Shown piece by piece: positions 32,619 to 41,343 of a stretch of 64,000 nucleotides of DNA (its first letter is position 1; each line of letters starts with the position of its first letter). Position numbers and translations under genes: made by a program. The notes below the pieces were generated by a model. It was not told the DNA's origin and did no database searches. It was given only the letters and a program-made list of their open reading frames with translations. Source of the DNA: Bin22 sp034428635 (GTDB lineage Bacteria > Chloroflexota > Dehalococcoidia > Lucifugimonadales > UBA3495); NCBI GenBank assembly GCA_034428635.1, contig DAOUHR010000085.1, positions 16,595-80,594 of the forward strand, in the 5' to 3' direction.

Positions 32619-34007
32619 TTGATTTCCGACGGTTACATATTTTTCACAGAGGCGCTAAGGCTTTATGTTCAGGGAGTCAGACTTTCGTTAGAAGAACGAC
32701 TAATCGGGGCATTTGCCGAGGAATGGTGGGAAAGAGGAGTGGAAGGCGCTCTGAAAGACCACTTGCTAAGAAACGTTCAGGGTCTAGTTGACAAGAACCC
32801 GGATTACCCCCGGCACATGTTCCTGGATACTTCTCATTATAGTTGGATCGTCTCCGCCCATTATAATGCCGTCTTCGCAGATTGCTTTGGTGATGTGAAC
32901 AGGACTTTTAGGAGCCTTCAAAACATTAATGACGTTAGAAATGAATGGGCACACATACACTTCATTCCATCTGCGAAAGTTATCCGAACTGTGAACCTGA
33001 TGAAGTCCATCCTTGCGTCATTGGGAAGAGAGGAGGCGTTGGAGCTTGACCGGATGAGCCAAGAGTTTGTATTGGACCCTGAGGACCGGGACATGGAGGA
33101 GGCTCTAAGCTTCCAAGATGCGGAAGACATTGAACCTCGAACAGTGAATGTTTCAATGGGGCCCTTGGAAGCTTTCCGGCAACTCCAATCATACTTGGTG
33201 CTGGAGAAATTGGTTGTCTTGCCTGAAAGCGGTGCAGGTACAAAAGCTACTATAAAAGTGAGGGTCCACAACACTGCGCCAGACAGTGATGGATGGCCTG
33301 GAGTGTATTTCTCGCCAGTGATCGTTACGTGTCTCAGGCCAGCATCAACACGTCTCAAAGACATCCTACGATCGGAGATAAGTGGATACGAAAGGCTACG
33401 CCAAGAAATAGAGCAAACCGGAAATAATGACTCTAGCATAAACTTTGGGTCCCTGCGTCCTGGCGAAACGAAGGAAGAAAGTATTTCGCTGGAAGCTGTC
33501 GAACTACTTCAGGTGGAGATGGAAGTATTTGGCATGATAGACCTTAGCAGACTGTTTGAATTCCATCGTAGTACCAGCCTCCCAGCTGACACTATCAGCC
33601 CCTTTCAGCACAACTTTGTAAACAAACTGGCGACCATCGGCGTAAGGGATTTCGTCAGATTGGTCTTGGAAGAAATTGGCACCTTAAATTCTGACATAGC
33701 TATATCTCAAGTTGCCGCTGTTCGTGAAAGCATAAAGGCTTACTCTAACGAGAGTTCCCAAAAAAGACAGGCCCTCGCGGAGTTAACCCGAGAATTCCGC
33801 CTGAGCCGCGAGACAACTGTTGGTTCCAGGCTCCGGGGGATCATTGTTTCATTGGATGCGTTCGAGAATAAGTTGGCGGAATTGGATCAGGCTATTGGTC
33901 AAACCAACTTGGAACTAATTGCCGAGGCGGCTCAAAACCTTAAGCAGGTCCAATTAGGTGTAATCAGACTGGAAGATGCTATCAGAACTATGGTCGAGGA
34001 TGACTGA
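32619..34007 (+). CDS. Swt1-like HEPN-domain protein
   Basis: 462 residues. The N-terminal 140 residues resemble the Swt1-type HEPN domain: SLEERLIGAFAEEWWERGV, a long helical stretch, and NDVRNEWAHIHFIPSAKVIRTVNLMKSIL (in parts), which contains Arg107-x4-His112, the HEPN RNase motif. The middle (about 175-330) is beta-rich with KATIKVRVHNTAPDSDGWPG; the last 100 residues are a coiled coil. The gene is clearly AT-richer than its neighbours and uses different codons. It starts at TTG 32619 after AAGGGTGAG. HEPN proteins often act as toxins or defence RNases, but the specific function here is an inference. Confidence 0.65.
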   Translation: MISDGYIFFTEALRLYVQGVRLSLEERLIGAFAEEWWERGVEGALKDHLLRNVQGLVDKNPDYPRHMFLDTSHYSWIVSAHYNAVFADCFGDVNRTFRSLQNINDVRNEWAHIHFIPSAKVIRTVNLMKSILASLGREEALELDRMSQEFVLDPEDRDMEEALSFQDAEDIEPRTVNVSMGPLEAFRQLQSYLVLEKLVVLPESGAGTKATIKVRVHNTAPDSDGWPGVYFSPVIVTCLRPASTRLKDILRSEISGYERLRQEIEQTGNNDSSINFGSLRPGETKEESISLEAVELLQVEMEVFGMIDLSRLFEFHRSTSLPADTISPFQHNFVNKLATIGVRDFVRLVLEEIGTLNSDIAISQVAAVRESIKAYSNESSQKRQALAELTREFRLSRETTVGSRLRGIIVSLDAFENKLAELDQAIGQTNLELIAEAAQNLKQVQLGVIRLEDAIRTMVEDD

Positions 34008-34111
34008 CTAGAGCCCATCGGTCACACCGTGACTTGGGCACTAACCAGTCGGTCAGCATTCCCTTGATCCGGTCCTGACCGGTTAGAGGAACTTTTGCGG
34101 AGAATCTACCC

Positions 34112-34462
34112 ATGACGCAGACCAGCGAATCCCCCGAACCCGTCTATTGGCCCAGGGTTAAGGAAATTATTGGCGACATCATGGAGCGGTGGAAGGAACG
34201 GTGGGGACGGGAACCCTACCCGGGCATCCACGAGTACTACTGGGAGACGCCAGAGGACCTGCAGAACGCCGTCCTGAACGGTTTTCGGGCTATCGAACCC
34301 GGCGTCCCCGGCCGTGACACCCACTTTGTGCGCTCCCTGTACCGCGGCGTTGGCACCTTCGGGAAGATGCCCCTGCGCGGCCCCTTCATAACCAGGGCAG
34401 AGGTGGACGAAATCGCCCAGTGGATCGACGACGGTATGCCTGAAGGGCCTCAGGAGGAGTGA
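34112..34462 (+). CDS. Small hydrophilic protein with a cytochrome-c-like C-terminal motif but no heme site
   Basis: 116 residues, rich in tryptophan and proline. Residues 55-112 (a span with RGVGTFGKMPLRGPFITRAE and VDEIAQWIDDGMPEG) resemble the last part of small planctomycete-type cytochrome c domains, where a MPP loop supplies the axial methionine and W-I-x-x-G-[AM]-P ends the domain. There is no CxxCH, so it cannot hold covalent heme. GC content returns to the genomic level here, unlike the preceding HEPN gene. A strong terminator follows. Function unknown; the similarity is only suggestive. Confidence 0.6.
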   Translation: MTQTSESPEPVYWPRVKEIIGDIMERWKERWGREPYPGIHEYYWETPEDLQNAVLNGFRAIEPGVPGRDTHFVRSLYRGVGTFGKMPLRGPFITRAEVDEIAQWIDDGMPEGPQEE

Positions 34463-34589
34463 AGACTTCGTCCATCACTAACGGGCTTCTGATTGCAAGT
34501 GCAGGGGCGGGTTTCTAGCCGGCCCCGGCACTTGTGGTCCAATGAGCCTCTCGTCGCTCCACCCGCTTTGGGTTCTTCGCCCAAGAAAT

Positions 34590-34624
34590 CAGGGGCTCAC
34601 CGATTGGTGAGCCCCTGAGGTTTT
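34590..34624. terminator. Rho-independent terminator between convergent genes
   Basis: A perfect 12-bp stem CAGGGGCTCACC/GGTGAGCCCCTG with a GATT loop, followed by AGGTTTT on the plus strand. It separates the 116-residue protein gene from the convergent NHL gene and could serve both. Confidence 0.8.
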
Positions 34625-34653
34625 GCCGTGGTTGAAGGTTCGGAAACGGGCGG

Positions 34654-35658
34654 TTAGACCAGCACCGGGTCCTTTACCTTGCTGTACACCTGTATGCGGC
34701 CGCGGGTATGATCCAGGACGCAGAGGCGGCCCTGGCTGTCAATCCGCACGGCGCAGGGGTGGGCAAAGTTGCGTTCGTAGGTCGGGTCGTTGGCGAAGGC
34801 CAGCGCCCGTTGCCGGATCATGTCCGGATTGGAAAGCAGCTTGTCCTTGCCCCACTGGGACATTACGTGGTCGCCCACCATCTGGGTGACGAAGCGACCG
34901 TCGGGAGCCAGGACCTGTACCCGGTTGTTCAGCCAGTCAGCAACATAGATATCGCCATCTCCGTCCACTGCCACGCCGTTGGGGCGGTTGAACTGGCCCA
35001 CGCCGTCGCCAGACTGGCCGTAGCTGGCCTGCCACTCGCCGTCGGAACTAAAGACCTGGATGCGGTCATTGCGCCAGTCGGCCACGTAGACGTTGCCATC
35101 CTTGTCCAGGTCGATTCCCCAGGGCATGTTCAGCTCGCCGGGGCCGCTGCCGAAGCTGCCGAACTGACCCAGGTATTGGCCGTCCAGGGTGAATTTCTGG
35201 ACCCGTGAATTGCGGCTGTCCACGACGAAGACGATGCCGTCTTCGCTGATGGCGATTCCGGCCGGGCGATCCAGTTCTCCATCGCCGGAGCCACCGGTGC
35301 CCCACTTGCCCAGGAACTCGCCGTCCTTGGACATGATGGTGACCCGGTTCAGCCACTCGTCAGTGATGAAAAGCCGTTCCTGGCTGTCTAGGGCGATGCC
35401 GGCGGGCCATATGAAGTTGCCGTCTTCCTCGCCATAGGTGCCGAACTCGCTGATGTACTCCTCGCCCAGGGTGCAGGCCGTTACCCGCACACCGTCGGGA
35501 CGGTTCTCATAAGACCGGTTGACCACGTACACCGTGCCGTCGGCATCCACTGCCATGTCTGAGGGGTTGCGGAACCCCGTACCAGCGAACTCGTTACGGC
35601 CCACAGAGTGGCTGTACTCGTACGTCCGGCTGGTAAGACCAAAGAAATGGGTGCTCAT
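34654..35658 (-). CDS. NHL-repeat beta-propeller protein
   Basis: 334 residues made of about six NHL blades, each with the pattern P-x-G-[IV]-A-[VL]-D-x-x-G-x-[VIL]-[YF]-V-[AV]-D and a following NRVQVF-type strand. Clear examples are RPAGIAISEDGIVFVVDSRN, MPWGIDLDKDGNVYVADWRN and RPNGVAVDGDGDIYVADWLN. There is no signal peptide, so it is presumably cytoplasmic. Such propellers act as binding scaffolds or as lyase/hydrolase-like enzymes. It lies downstream of the DUF1800/DUF1501 pair on the same strand, separated by a repeat-containing gap of 157 bases. Binding partner unknown. Confidence 0.85.
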   Translation of the reverse strand: MSTHFFGLTSRTYEYSHSVGRNEFAGTGFRNPSDMAVDADGTVYVVNRSYENRPDGVRVTACTLGEEYISEFGTYGEEDGNFIWPAGIALDSQERLFITDEWLNRVTIMSKDGEFLGKWGTGGSGDGELDRPAGIAISEDGIVFVVDSRNSRVQKFTLDGQYLGQFGSFGSGPGELNMPWGIDLDKDGNVYVADWRNDRIQVFSSDGEWQASYGQSGDGVGQFNRPNGVAVDGDGDIYVADWLNNRVQVLAPDGRFVTQMVGDHVMSQWGKDKLLSNPDMIRQRALAFANDPTYERNFAHPCAVRIDSQGRLCVLDHTRGRIQVYSKVKDPVLV

Positions 35659-35815
35659 GCTCTTACCTCGTCAATATGCTTTGTGTTGCTCCAGGAACCG
35701 ACTCTTCTTCCTTTGGAGGAATGAGCCGGACCCGGATTCTCGGTTGATTCAGTTGTTCCTGTTTAAATGCCTGGTGGGGGGCGGGTTTGAATCCCGCCCC
35801 AATGGTCAATAGGGC

Positions 35816-36952
35816 CTACAGGAAGCTAATCTTCTCGAAGGAGCCGCCAACGATGGGTTGGGGGTCCATCTTGTAGAAGTCTTCCACTATGGTGGTGTAG
35901 ATGGAGCGGAAGTCCATGCCGTATTTGAGGTTTCCGCCCTCTTCCTGCTGGCTGGGCTCCAGGGACGGGTACTCGCCGTAGATGCCGCCCTTAACGTGCT
36001 CGCCCACAACAAAGGCGATGCCGCCGGCGCCGTGGTCGGTGCCGGAACCATTGTCGGAGATGCGGCGGCCAAACTCGGTGAACATTAGCAGCATGACTTC
36101 ATCGCTGGCATTGTGTTCTCTCAGGTCCTGGTAGAAAGTGTCCACGTTGTTGGACACGTCCGTCCAAAGGCCGGAATGCAGGGAGGCCTGATTGGCGTGG
36201 GTGTCAAAGCTGTTGTACGGGGAGGTGGTGTAGAGCACTCGGCTGCCGAACCCGGCCAGATGGGTCTGGGCGATGTTCTTCATGTACTGGCCGACTACCG
36301 TGTTGGAGTACTCGACGCTGCTGGTGTACTTGTCGGGGGCGGTGGCCAGGATGTCGGCTCCCTTGAGGGCGTTGGTGCCGGTGCTGTGGATGTAGTCCAT
36401 GACGGCGCCAGTGCCCATGGCCGGGGAGTACATGCGACCGAACACGTCCAGAGCATCATTGCGCTGCTCTTCGCCGTCGATGCCGGTCAGCAGTCCATAG
36501 GTCTCCAGGTTGCCGACAGAGGCGACGGGCACGCCTTCCATTACCAGAGCGCGGGGAAGGCCGCGGCCGAAGTTGACGCCAGTCAGCACGTTTTCAGCGT
36601 TGGGGTCAATTTCCTTGAGGACGCGACCCAGCCACCCCTCGGTGCCGATCTTGTCGGGCTCGCAGGTGTGCCAGATGTCCATGGACCGGAAATGGGAGTA
36701 GCTGGGGTTCTGGTAGCCGACGCCCAGGAAAATGGCTAGCTTCCCTTCGTCCCAGAACTTCTTCAACGGACCCATGGTGGGGTGGAATCCCAGGTCGTCA
36801 TTGATGGGAATAATCTGCCCTTCGGGAATGCCCAAAGTGGGGCGATAGTCCCGATACAGGGGATTGCTATAGGGAATCACGGTATTCAGGCCATCGTTGC
36901 CGCCGGAAAGGGACAGAACGGCCAGTACCGGGTCTTTCTGTGTAGAAACCAT
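35816..36952 (-). CDS. DUF1501 family protein
   Basis: 378-residue protein of the alkaline-phosphatase-like DUF1501 family, nearly always encoded beside a DUF1800 gene. Landmarks: VLAVLSLSGGNDGLNTVIPY at the N-terminus, SHFRSMDIWHT, the conserved FDTHANQASLHSGLW, TEFGRRISDNGSGTDHGAGG (metal-binding His and Asp) and the final IYTTIVEDFY. There is no twin-arginine or other signal peptide at the chosen start, whereas many relatives are exported. The frame continues to 37006, but ATG 36952 has AGGAG and then AAAAGGAT just upstream. It sits 22 bases after DUF1800. Function unresolved. Confidence 0.88.
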   Translation of the reverse strand: MVSTQKDPVLAVLSLSGGNDGLNTVIPYSNPLYRDYRPTLGIPEGQIIPINDDLGFHPTMGPLKKFWDEGKLAIFLGVGYQNPSYSHFRSMDIWHTCEPDKIGTEGWLGRVLKEIDPNAENVLTGVNFGRGLPRALVMEGVPVASVGNLETYGLLTGIDGEEQRNDALDVFGRMYSPAMGTGAVMDYIHSTGTNALKGADILATAPDKYTSSVEYSNTVVGQYMKNIAQTHLAGFGSRVLYTTSPYNSFDTHANQASLHSGLWTDVSNNVDTFYQDLREHNASDEVMLLMFTEFGRRISDNGSGTDHGAGGIAFVVGEHVKGGIYGEYPSLEPSQQEEGGNLKYGMDFRSIYTTIVEDFYKMDPQPIVGGSFEKISFL

Positions 36953-36974
36953 ATCCTTTTCTCCTTCTACTAAA

Positions 36975-38393
36975 TTACTCGAACTGGAACTCTGCCGTAG
37001 CGGCAATCATCTGGAACATTTCGCCGGTGCGGCGGGAGAACTCGGCCTGGTCAAAAGTTCTGAGATCGCCTTCCTTGGAAGCGTGCGACCTGAGCTGCTG
37101 CAGAGTGTCGCCGGTGACCATCAACGGACCGGTCAGGTCCAGGCAGCCTGCCACGAACTGGTCGGGGGTCAGGGTGTCGCCCTGGGCCCGCAGGCGGTCC
37201 ACCAGGGACTGGACGCCCGGAAGCTCTGTGTTCCCCATCAGGTCGGCAGCAAAGTTAATGCGCTCAACCAGCGTGCCGCTGTCAATCCACTCGCGGCCGG
37301 TGTGCCAGCCCTCCACGGTGGGGGGATTCATCAGGTCCATGCCCATGTACTTGGGCTCCTGGGAAAACTCGAACAGCCCGGGTTGGATGTCCCGGTGCTC
37401 GCCTACCAGGCGCATGGTGCCTACCACCATCTCGGCGGGGTTCTTGACCTTGGCGTATCGGACGTCCTCGGCCTTGAAGAAGTCGGACTTGAACAGGACT
37501 TCCAGCATGGCCTTGATTTCGTAGCCGGAGTCGAAGTAGGCCTTCTCCATGGCCTCGATGGCGCCCATGTCCCGCGGGGGAGTCAGACGCCAGGCCGGAA
37601 CCTGCACGTCGTCGGCGACGAAGAAGTTGTAGAGATGACGGGCCAGGAATCGGGCGGTGGCGGGCTGCTTGCATATAATGTCCAGCACGTCGTCGCCGTT
37701 AAGGTTCCCGGTCTCGCCCAGGAAGGTCTTATCGCTGTCATCGTGGTCGGCCGGGTCGAAGCGGAACTCCCAAGGGCTGCGACCATAGGGGAAGGGCGGG
37801 TAAGAGGGAGCAATGTTCCAGCCGGTGAAAGCGCGGGCGCAGGCCTTTACGTCGTCCTCGGAGTAGTTGAACTCATCGTCCTTGCCAACACCCAGGGAGA
37901 ACAACTCCAGCAGTTCCCGACCATAGTTCTCGTTGAGGTTAGTCTTGTGGCTTTCGCTGTTGTCCAGGTAGTACACCATGGCGGGACTGGTGGACAGCAG
38001 TTGAAGCATATTCCGGAAATTGCCCATGCCGTGGTCCCGGAACATCTGGATCATTCGACCCATTTCCTGGCCGCTGTCAATCTTGGAATGACCGGCGCAA
38101 AAAATCATGTGCCAGAAGAGGGCCATCTTCTCCTGCAACTGGCGAGGGGTGTTGATCATTCGCCAGACCCACGCCTGGATGTTGGTCTCAATGGCGGCCG
38201 CTTCGTGATAAGCCGGCATGTACCGCATCAGCAGGTCTTCCTCGACATTGGGCACCGAGTCGGGGTTCAGCAGTTCATCTACCACGCTGTCGTAGCCTTG
38301 GGCAGCCTTGGCCTCGATCTCATCGCGGCTGGCGCCAAAACCGGCGCGCCGCAAAAGGTGGGCCATCAAGGCAACATCTTGTTGGTCAGCCAT
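36975..38393 (-). CDS. DUF1800 family protein
   Basis: 472 residues with the family's features: HLLRRAGFGASRDEIEAKAA at the start, MALFWHMIFCAGHSKID (WHxxF), the highly conserved NENYGRELLELFSLGVG, and FTGWNI...FDPADHDDSDKTFLGETGNLNG. The C-terminal half contains the PPTVEGWHTGREWID motif. It is the upstream member of the DUF1800-DUF1501 operon. Such pairs are abundant in planctomycetes and Chloroflexota, and their biochemical role is still undefined. A TCCTCC-complement (GGAGGA) lies just upstream of ATG 38393. Confidence 0.88.
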   Translation of the reverse strand: MADQQDVALMAHLLRRAGFGASRDEIEAKAAQGYDSVVDELLNPDSVPNVEEDLLMRYMPAYHEAAAIETNIQAWVWRMINTPRQLQEKMALFWHMIFCAGHSKIDSGQEMGRMIQMFRDHGMGNFRNMLQLLSTSPAMVYYLDNSESHKTNLNENYGRELLELFSLGVGKDDEFNYSEDDVKACARAFTGWNIAPSYPPFPYGRSPWEFRFDPADHDDSDKTFLGETGNLNGDDVLDIICKQPATARFLARHLYNFFVADDVQVPAWRLTPPRDMGAIEAMEKAYFDSGYEIKAMLEVLFKSDFFKAEDVRYAKVKNPAEMVVGTMRLVGEHRDIQPGLFEFSQEPKYMGMDLMNPPTVEGWHTGREWIDSGTLVERINFAADLMGNTELPGVQSLVDRLRAQGDTLTPDQFVAGCLDLTGPLMVTGDTLQQLRSHASKEGDLRTFDQAEFSRRTGEMFQMIAATAEFQFE

Positions 38394-38675
38394 ACAGTCC
38401 TCCTTGCATTTTTTATTTTCAGTACGCTGATTCCACTGGCCCGGTCGTTAACCAAGCCCCACCGATACCGGCCAACCGCCTATCTGAAAAGTGCTGGACA
38501 GGCCGTTGTTTGGTACCGATTATAAGGTAGAAAAAAGATACCTTAACACCTATTGGCTGTCAATATTTTGCGGTGCGCAGTTGGTGCTGTCCTGACTTTA
38601 GGATGAACAGTCCAGAGCAGGTCCTTGAGCAAGAAATGCAGTCGTGAACCGCCGTAAAGATTGGTAGCCAAGAGC

Positions 38676-39230
38676 CTAAATCGGCAGCACCGCCTCTGTC
38701 CGTTGTTCCGGCAAATCTATCAGGAAGGTATTGGCATTGAAGGCCAGCAGGGCGTAGTAGCCGAAAAGGGTGCAGAGCTCGGTCAGGCCCTGGGCGCCGT
38801 ACTGTTCGTGGGCCGCCTGGAATGTGGCATCGCTAACCTTGCGAGTGCTGAAGAATTCCAGACCCAGGTTGACCACTGCCTGCTCATCAGCAGCCAATTC
38901 GGGCAGAGGCTGTCCGTCCCGCAGGGCATCCACGAAGGCGTCAGGGATTCCCTCGCGGCGAGCGCCGGCAGCGTGGGCATTCCAAATGAACTGGCAGTCG
39001 TTGGCCCGGGCGGTGACGATCATGGCCAGTTCCTGGATGCGCTTGGGCAATGTGGACTCGTCGCGCAGGTAGTTTACCAGGCTGTTGGCCCGGCGGCGCA
39101 TTTCGGGGCTGTTGATCATAGCGGAGCCGGGGCCGCTGGTAATAGTTCCTCCGCTGGCGGCGGTCTCGTGGTCAAAAGCCTCGCGCAGGTTTTCGGGCAC
39201 CATGTCACGGGTGGTTGCAGGTGTTCGCAC
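38676..39230 (-). CDS. Carboxymuconolactone decarboxylase / AhpD-like protein
   Basis: 184-residue all-helical protein. The core is AMIVTARANDCQFIWNAHAAGARREGI, matching the CMD/AhpD helix pair; the usual CxxC of AhpD is reduced to one cysteine (CQFIWNAH), as in many peroxidase-related or decarboxylase-like members. The C-terminal part (LCTLFGYYALLAFNANTF) is the second CMD helix hairpin. It is upstream of DUF1800 on the same strand with a 282-base gap (38394-38675) in which I see no gene. Substrate unknown. Confidence 0.8.
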   Translation of the reverse strand: MRTPATTRDMVPENLREAFDHETAASGGTITSGPGSAMINSPEMRRRANSLVNYLRDESTLPKRIQELAMIVTARANDCQFIWNAHAAGARREGIPDAFVDALRDGQPLPELAADEQAVVNLGLEFFSTRKVSDATFQAAHEQYGAQGLTELCTLFGYYALLAFNANTFLIDLPEQRTEAVLPI

Positions 39231-39360
39231 CGGTGGGCCTCCTCAATTCACGAAGATGTACAGGGTTTACAGGATGATAGCGTTTTTCGAGGTCAGTTGA
39301 TAGTAGCTGGCGTCAGCGCCATGGTAATTGGACCTGGAATTCCGGGGATTTTAGGGGCGG

Positions 39361-40287
39361 TCAGGACTCGGGCGGCACGAATGTGACATCCAGAGTCTCT
39401 CGCAGGATTTCCCCGCCCATGCAGATGGCGACCACGTCGATAACATTCCGCTCCGGCTGCAGGCTGATCGTAGTCGAGAAGATACCCAGCTGGTCCACGG
39501 GAAGGGCAATGCCGTTGACCGACACCGTGGCATCCGACGCAGTGCGTCCCCAAAGTCGAACGGTAGGCTGGCCCACTGTCCTGTCCTGTTCATCGGGCTG
39601 GGTAATGGTCAAGAAGCAGGGCTCCAAAGGCAGATAGGTAACTGTGAGGGTCTTGCCCTGACGCTGACCGCCGGGATTGATGGCGAAGATGTCCAGGTTA
39701 TTCACGCCGGGAGCCAGGGGAACGGAAAGCCGGAACCGTCCCTCCTCGCCGGCTGCTACGGCCCGTCCCCGCACACTGACCGACGCCCCCAGGCTGGTTA
39801 TACCCTGGATGGTTACCGATTCTTCCCGGATAATGCTGCGATCCAGGGGCGACTCGATGATGAGTATGGGCGGTTCCGGAGTCGGCGTGGGTGATGGCCC
39901 GGGTGTAGGCGTAGGTTCCGGTACCGGCGTGACGGTGGGAGTTGGCGTAAGTGTGGGCGTGGGGGTAGGTTCCCGCGTGGGCGCGGGTGTGGAAGTTGGC
40001 TCCGGCGTCAGTGTCGATGTTGGCGTGAGCGTGGGTTCGGGCGTGGGCGCCGGCGTCGGTGAAGGTACCGGAGTAAGTGTAGGTTCCGCGGTTGGCGCGG
40101 GCGACGGGATGGGCGTTACCAGAGGAGGGGTTTCCGGCGGCGCAGCAGTAGGTGCGCCCGGCCGGTCTAACACCTGGACGCAACCCAGCAGCGCTATAAG
40201 GCACAGGCTGGCCACTTTCAGCAATCGAAAGAGAAGGGTATTAGTCCGGGTGGACCGGGGCCGGCCGCCGCTGGGATGGAAGGTCAT
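39361..40287 (-). CDS. Lipoprotein with Pro/Thr-rich stalk and Ig-like domains
   Basis: 308 residues. A basic N-terminus and hydrophobic segment end in the lipobox ALLGC (Cys36). Next comes a stalk of roughly 110 residues of repeated PTP, EPT and SPT (residues about 45-155), typical of cell-wall-spanning linkers in Chloroflexota. Two bacterial Ig-like domains follow (IIESPLDRSIIREESVTIQG ... and FLTITQPDEQDRTVGQPTVRLWG...), each with a paired G-x-N-x-[IL]-D-[IV]-x-A strand. The longer frame (to 40488) lies inside the kinase gene and is rejected; ATG 40287 overlaps the kinase stop by four bases (ATGA). It may be an extracellular output or sensory partner of that kinase. Confidence 0.8.
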   Translation of the reverse strand: MTFHPSGGRPRSTRTNTLLFRLLKVASLCLIALLGCVQVLDRPGAPTAAPPETPPLVTPIPSPAPTAEPTLTPVPSPTPAPTPEPTLTPTSTLTPEPTSTPAPTREPTPTPTLTPTPTVTPVPEPTPTPGPSPTPTPEPPILIIESPLDRSIIREESVTIQGITSLGASVSVRGRAVAAGEEGRFRLSVPLAPGVNNLDIFAINPGGQRQGKTLTVTYLPLEPCFLTITQPDEQDRTVGQPTVRLWGRTASDATVSVNGIALPVDQLGIFSTTISLQPERNVIDVVAICMGGEILRETLDVTFVPPES

Positions 40288-41339
40288 GCCACAGGTTCCC
40301 CCGATTTCCGGCCCGGCCTGGTGTGGAGCGGCAGGGTTACCGTAAAGCAGGTGTGATGGTCCGGGTCCGGGTCGGTGATGCTCTCGACTGTCAGGTCGCC
40401 CCCATACCGGTTGGCGAGAGTATGAGCTATGAAAAGGCCCAGGCCGGAGGTGGTGCGCTCCTCGTGGCGCGCCACTTCCGGTGTCCATCCCCGGTCGAAC
40501 AGGTAGGGCAGGTAACGGGCGGCGATGCCCGGACCGTCGTCCCAGACGCGGATGTGAAAGTTGTTATCATCCCTGGTCAACCCGATTTCGGCAAAGGACA
40601 TGGCATACCGAACGGTGTTGTCCACCAGGTTGGTAACAATGTGCTCTATGGCTGAACTGTCGCTATAGACAATGCCAAAGTCGGTGGGTTCGGACCACCA
40701 TACTATTTGCTTGCTGGCGTCGGCGGCCACGAGGCCGTAGCGGTCTACGATGCGGCGCACCACCTCCACAGGTTCTACGGCGTGCAGGCTGGCGCCGGTA
40801 ATGGGCGTCTCCAGCTCAATCAGGACCTGCATATTGGACATCATCAGACGGAAACTGGGGGTTTGCTCCTCGATTTCGTCCAGCAGTTCCCGGACGGAGG
40901 GTGGAACTTCGGTCCCCATGGTCTGCAGCTGCTCGCGAATCTCTCGCTCCTTTCCAAGGATGCGGCGCAGGGGACGGCCCAGGTCGTGGTTGAAAAGGTC
41001 GAAATACTGCTGCGTAACCTGGGTCCAGCGCTCGGCGAAGCGGGTTTCCTCGTCGGCAGCCTGGCGCCGGGACCGAAGCAACTCGGAAACAAAGTAGGAA
41101 AGGGTGGTTACGGCAAGGCCCAGGATGACCAGGGACGCACCCACGTAGGTAAGCGGTTCTATCCCCCAAATACGTGCGAACATGGCCTCGCCAACGAAGG
41201 GGGCCAGTACCAGGCCAGCTGCACCCAGGACCAGAACCACACTTCCCAGCAATCGGAAGACGCCGCCGGGACCCACAGGGCGAAGCCAGGCACGGGGAAG
41301 GCTCCAAGACAGGGAGTTCCTCAGGTTAGGTAACAGCAC
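40284..41339 (-). CDS. Sensor histidine kinase
   Basis: 351 residues. Two membrane helices (about 28-49 and 65-86) with almost no extracytoplasmic loop, then a cytoplasmic phosphoacceptor region with His118 (YFDLFNHDLGRPL; aspartate replaces the usual glutamate after the histidine), a coiled dimerisation helix, and an ATPase domain with N box IVTNLVDNTVRYA, G1 WDDGPGIA and G2 TTSGLGLFIAHTLANRYGG. The short loop suggests it senses something in or near the membrane. It follows the response regulator gene with a four-base gap and overlaps the lipoprotein gene, so the three form one operon. Confidence 0.87.
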   Translation of the reverse strand: MLLPNLRNSLSWSLPRAWLRPVGPGGVFRLLGSVVLVLGAAGLVLAPFVGEAMFARIWGIEPLTYVGASLVILGLAVTTLSYFVSELLRSRRQAADEETRFAERWTQVTQQYFDLFNHDLGRPLRRILGKEREIREQLQTMGTEVPPSVRELLDEIEEQTPSFRLMMSNMQVLIELETPITGASLHAVEPVEVVRRIVDRYGLVAADASKQIVWWSEPTDFGIVYSDSSAIEHIVTNLVDNTVRYAMSFAEIGLTRDDNNFHIRVWDDGPGIAARYLPYLFDRGWTPEVARHEERTTSGLGLFIAHTLANRYGGDLTVESITDPDPDHHTCFTVTLPLHTRPGRKSGEPVA

Positions 41340-41343
41340 GGTC

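Noticed and set aside
35770..35800. tRNA-like GGTTTGAATCC segment
   Set aside because: It is part of a GGGCGGGTTTGAATCCCGCCC palindrome; no acceptor, D or anticodon arms can be drawn around it.
39698..40345. Alternative reading frames through the Pro/Thr-coding tract
   Set aside because: The repetitive CC-rich tract opens several frames on both strands; only the lipoprotein frame has a signal peptide, lipobox and folded C-terminal domains.
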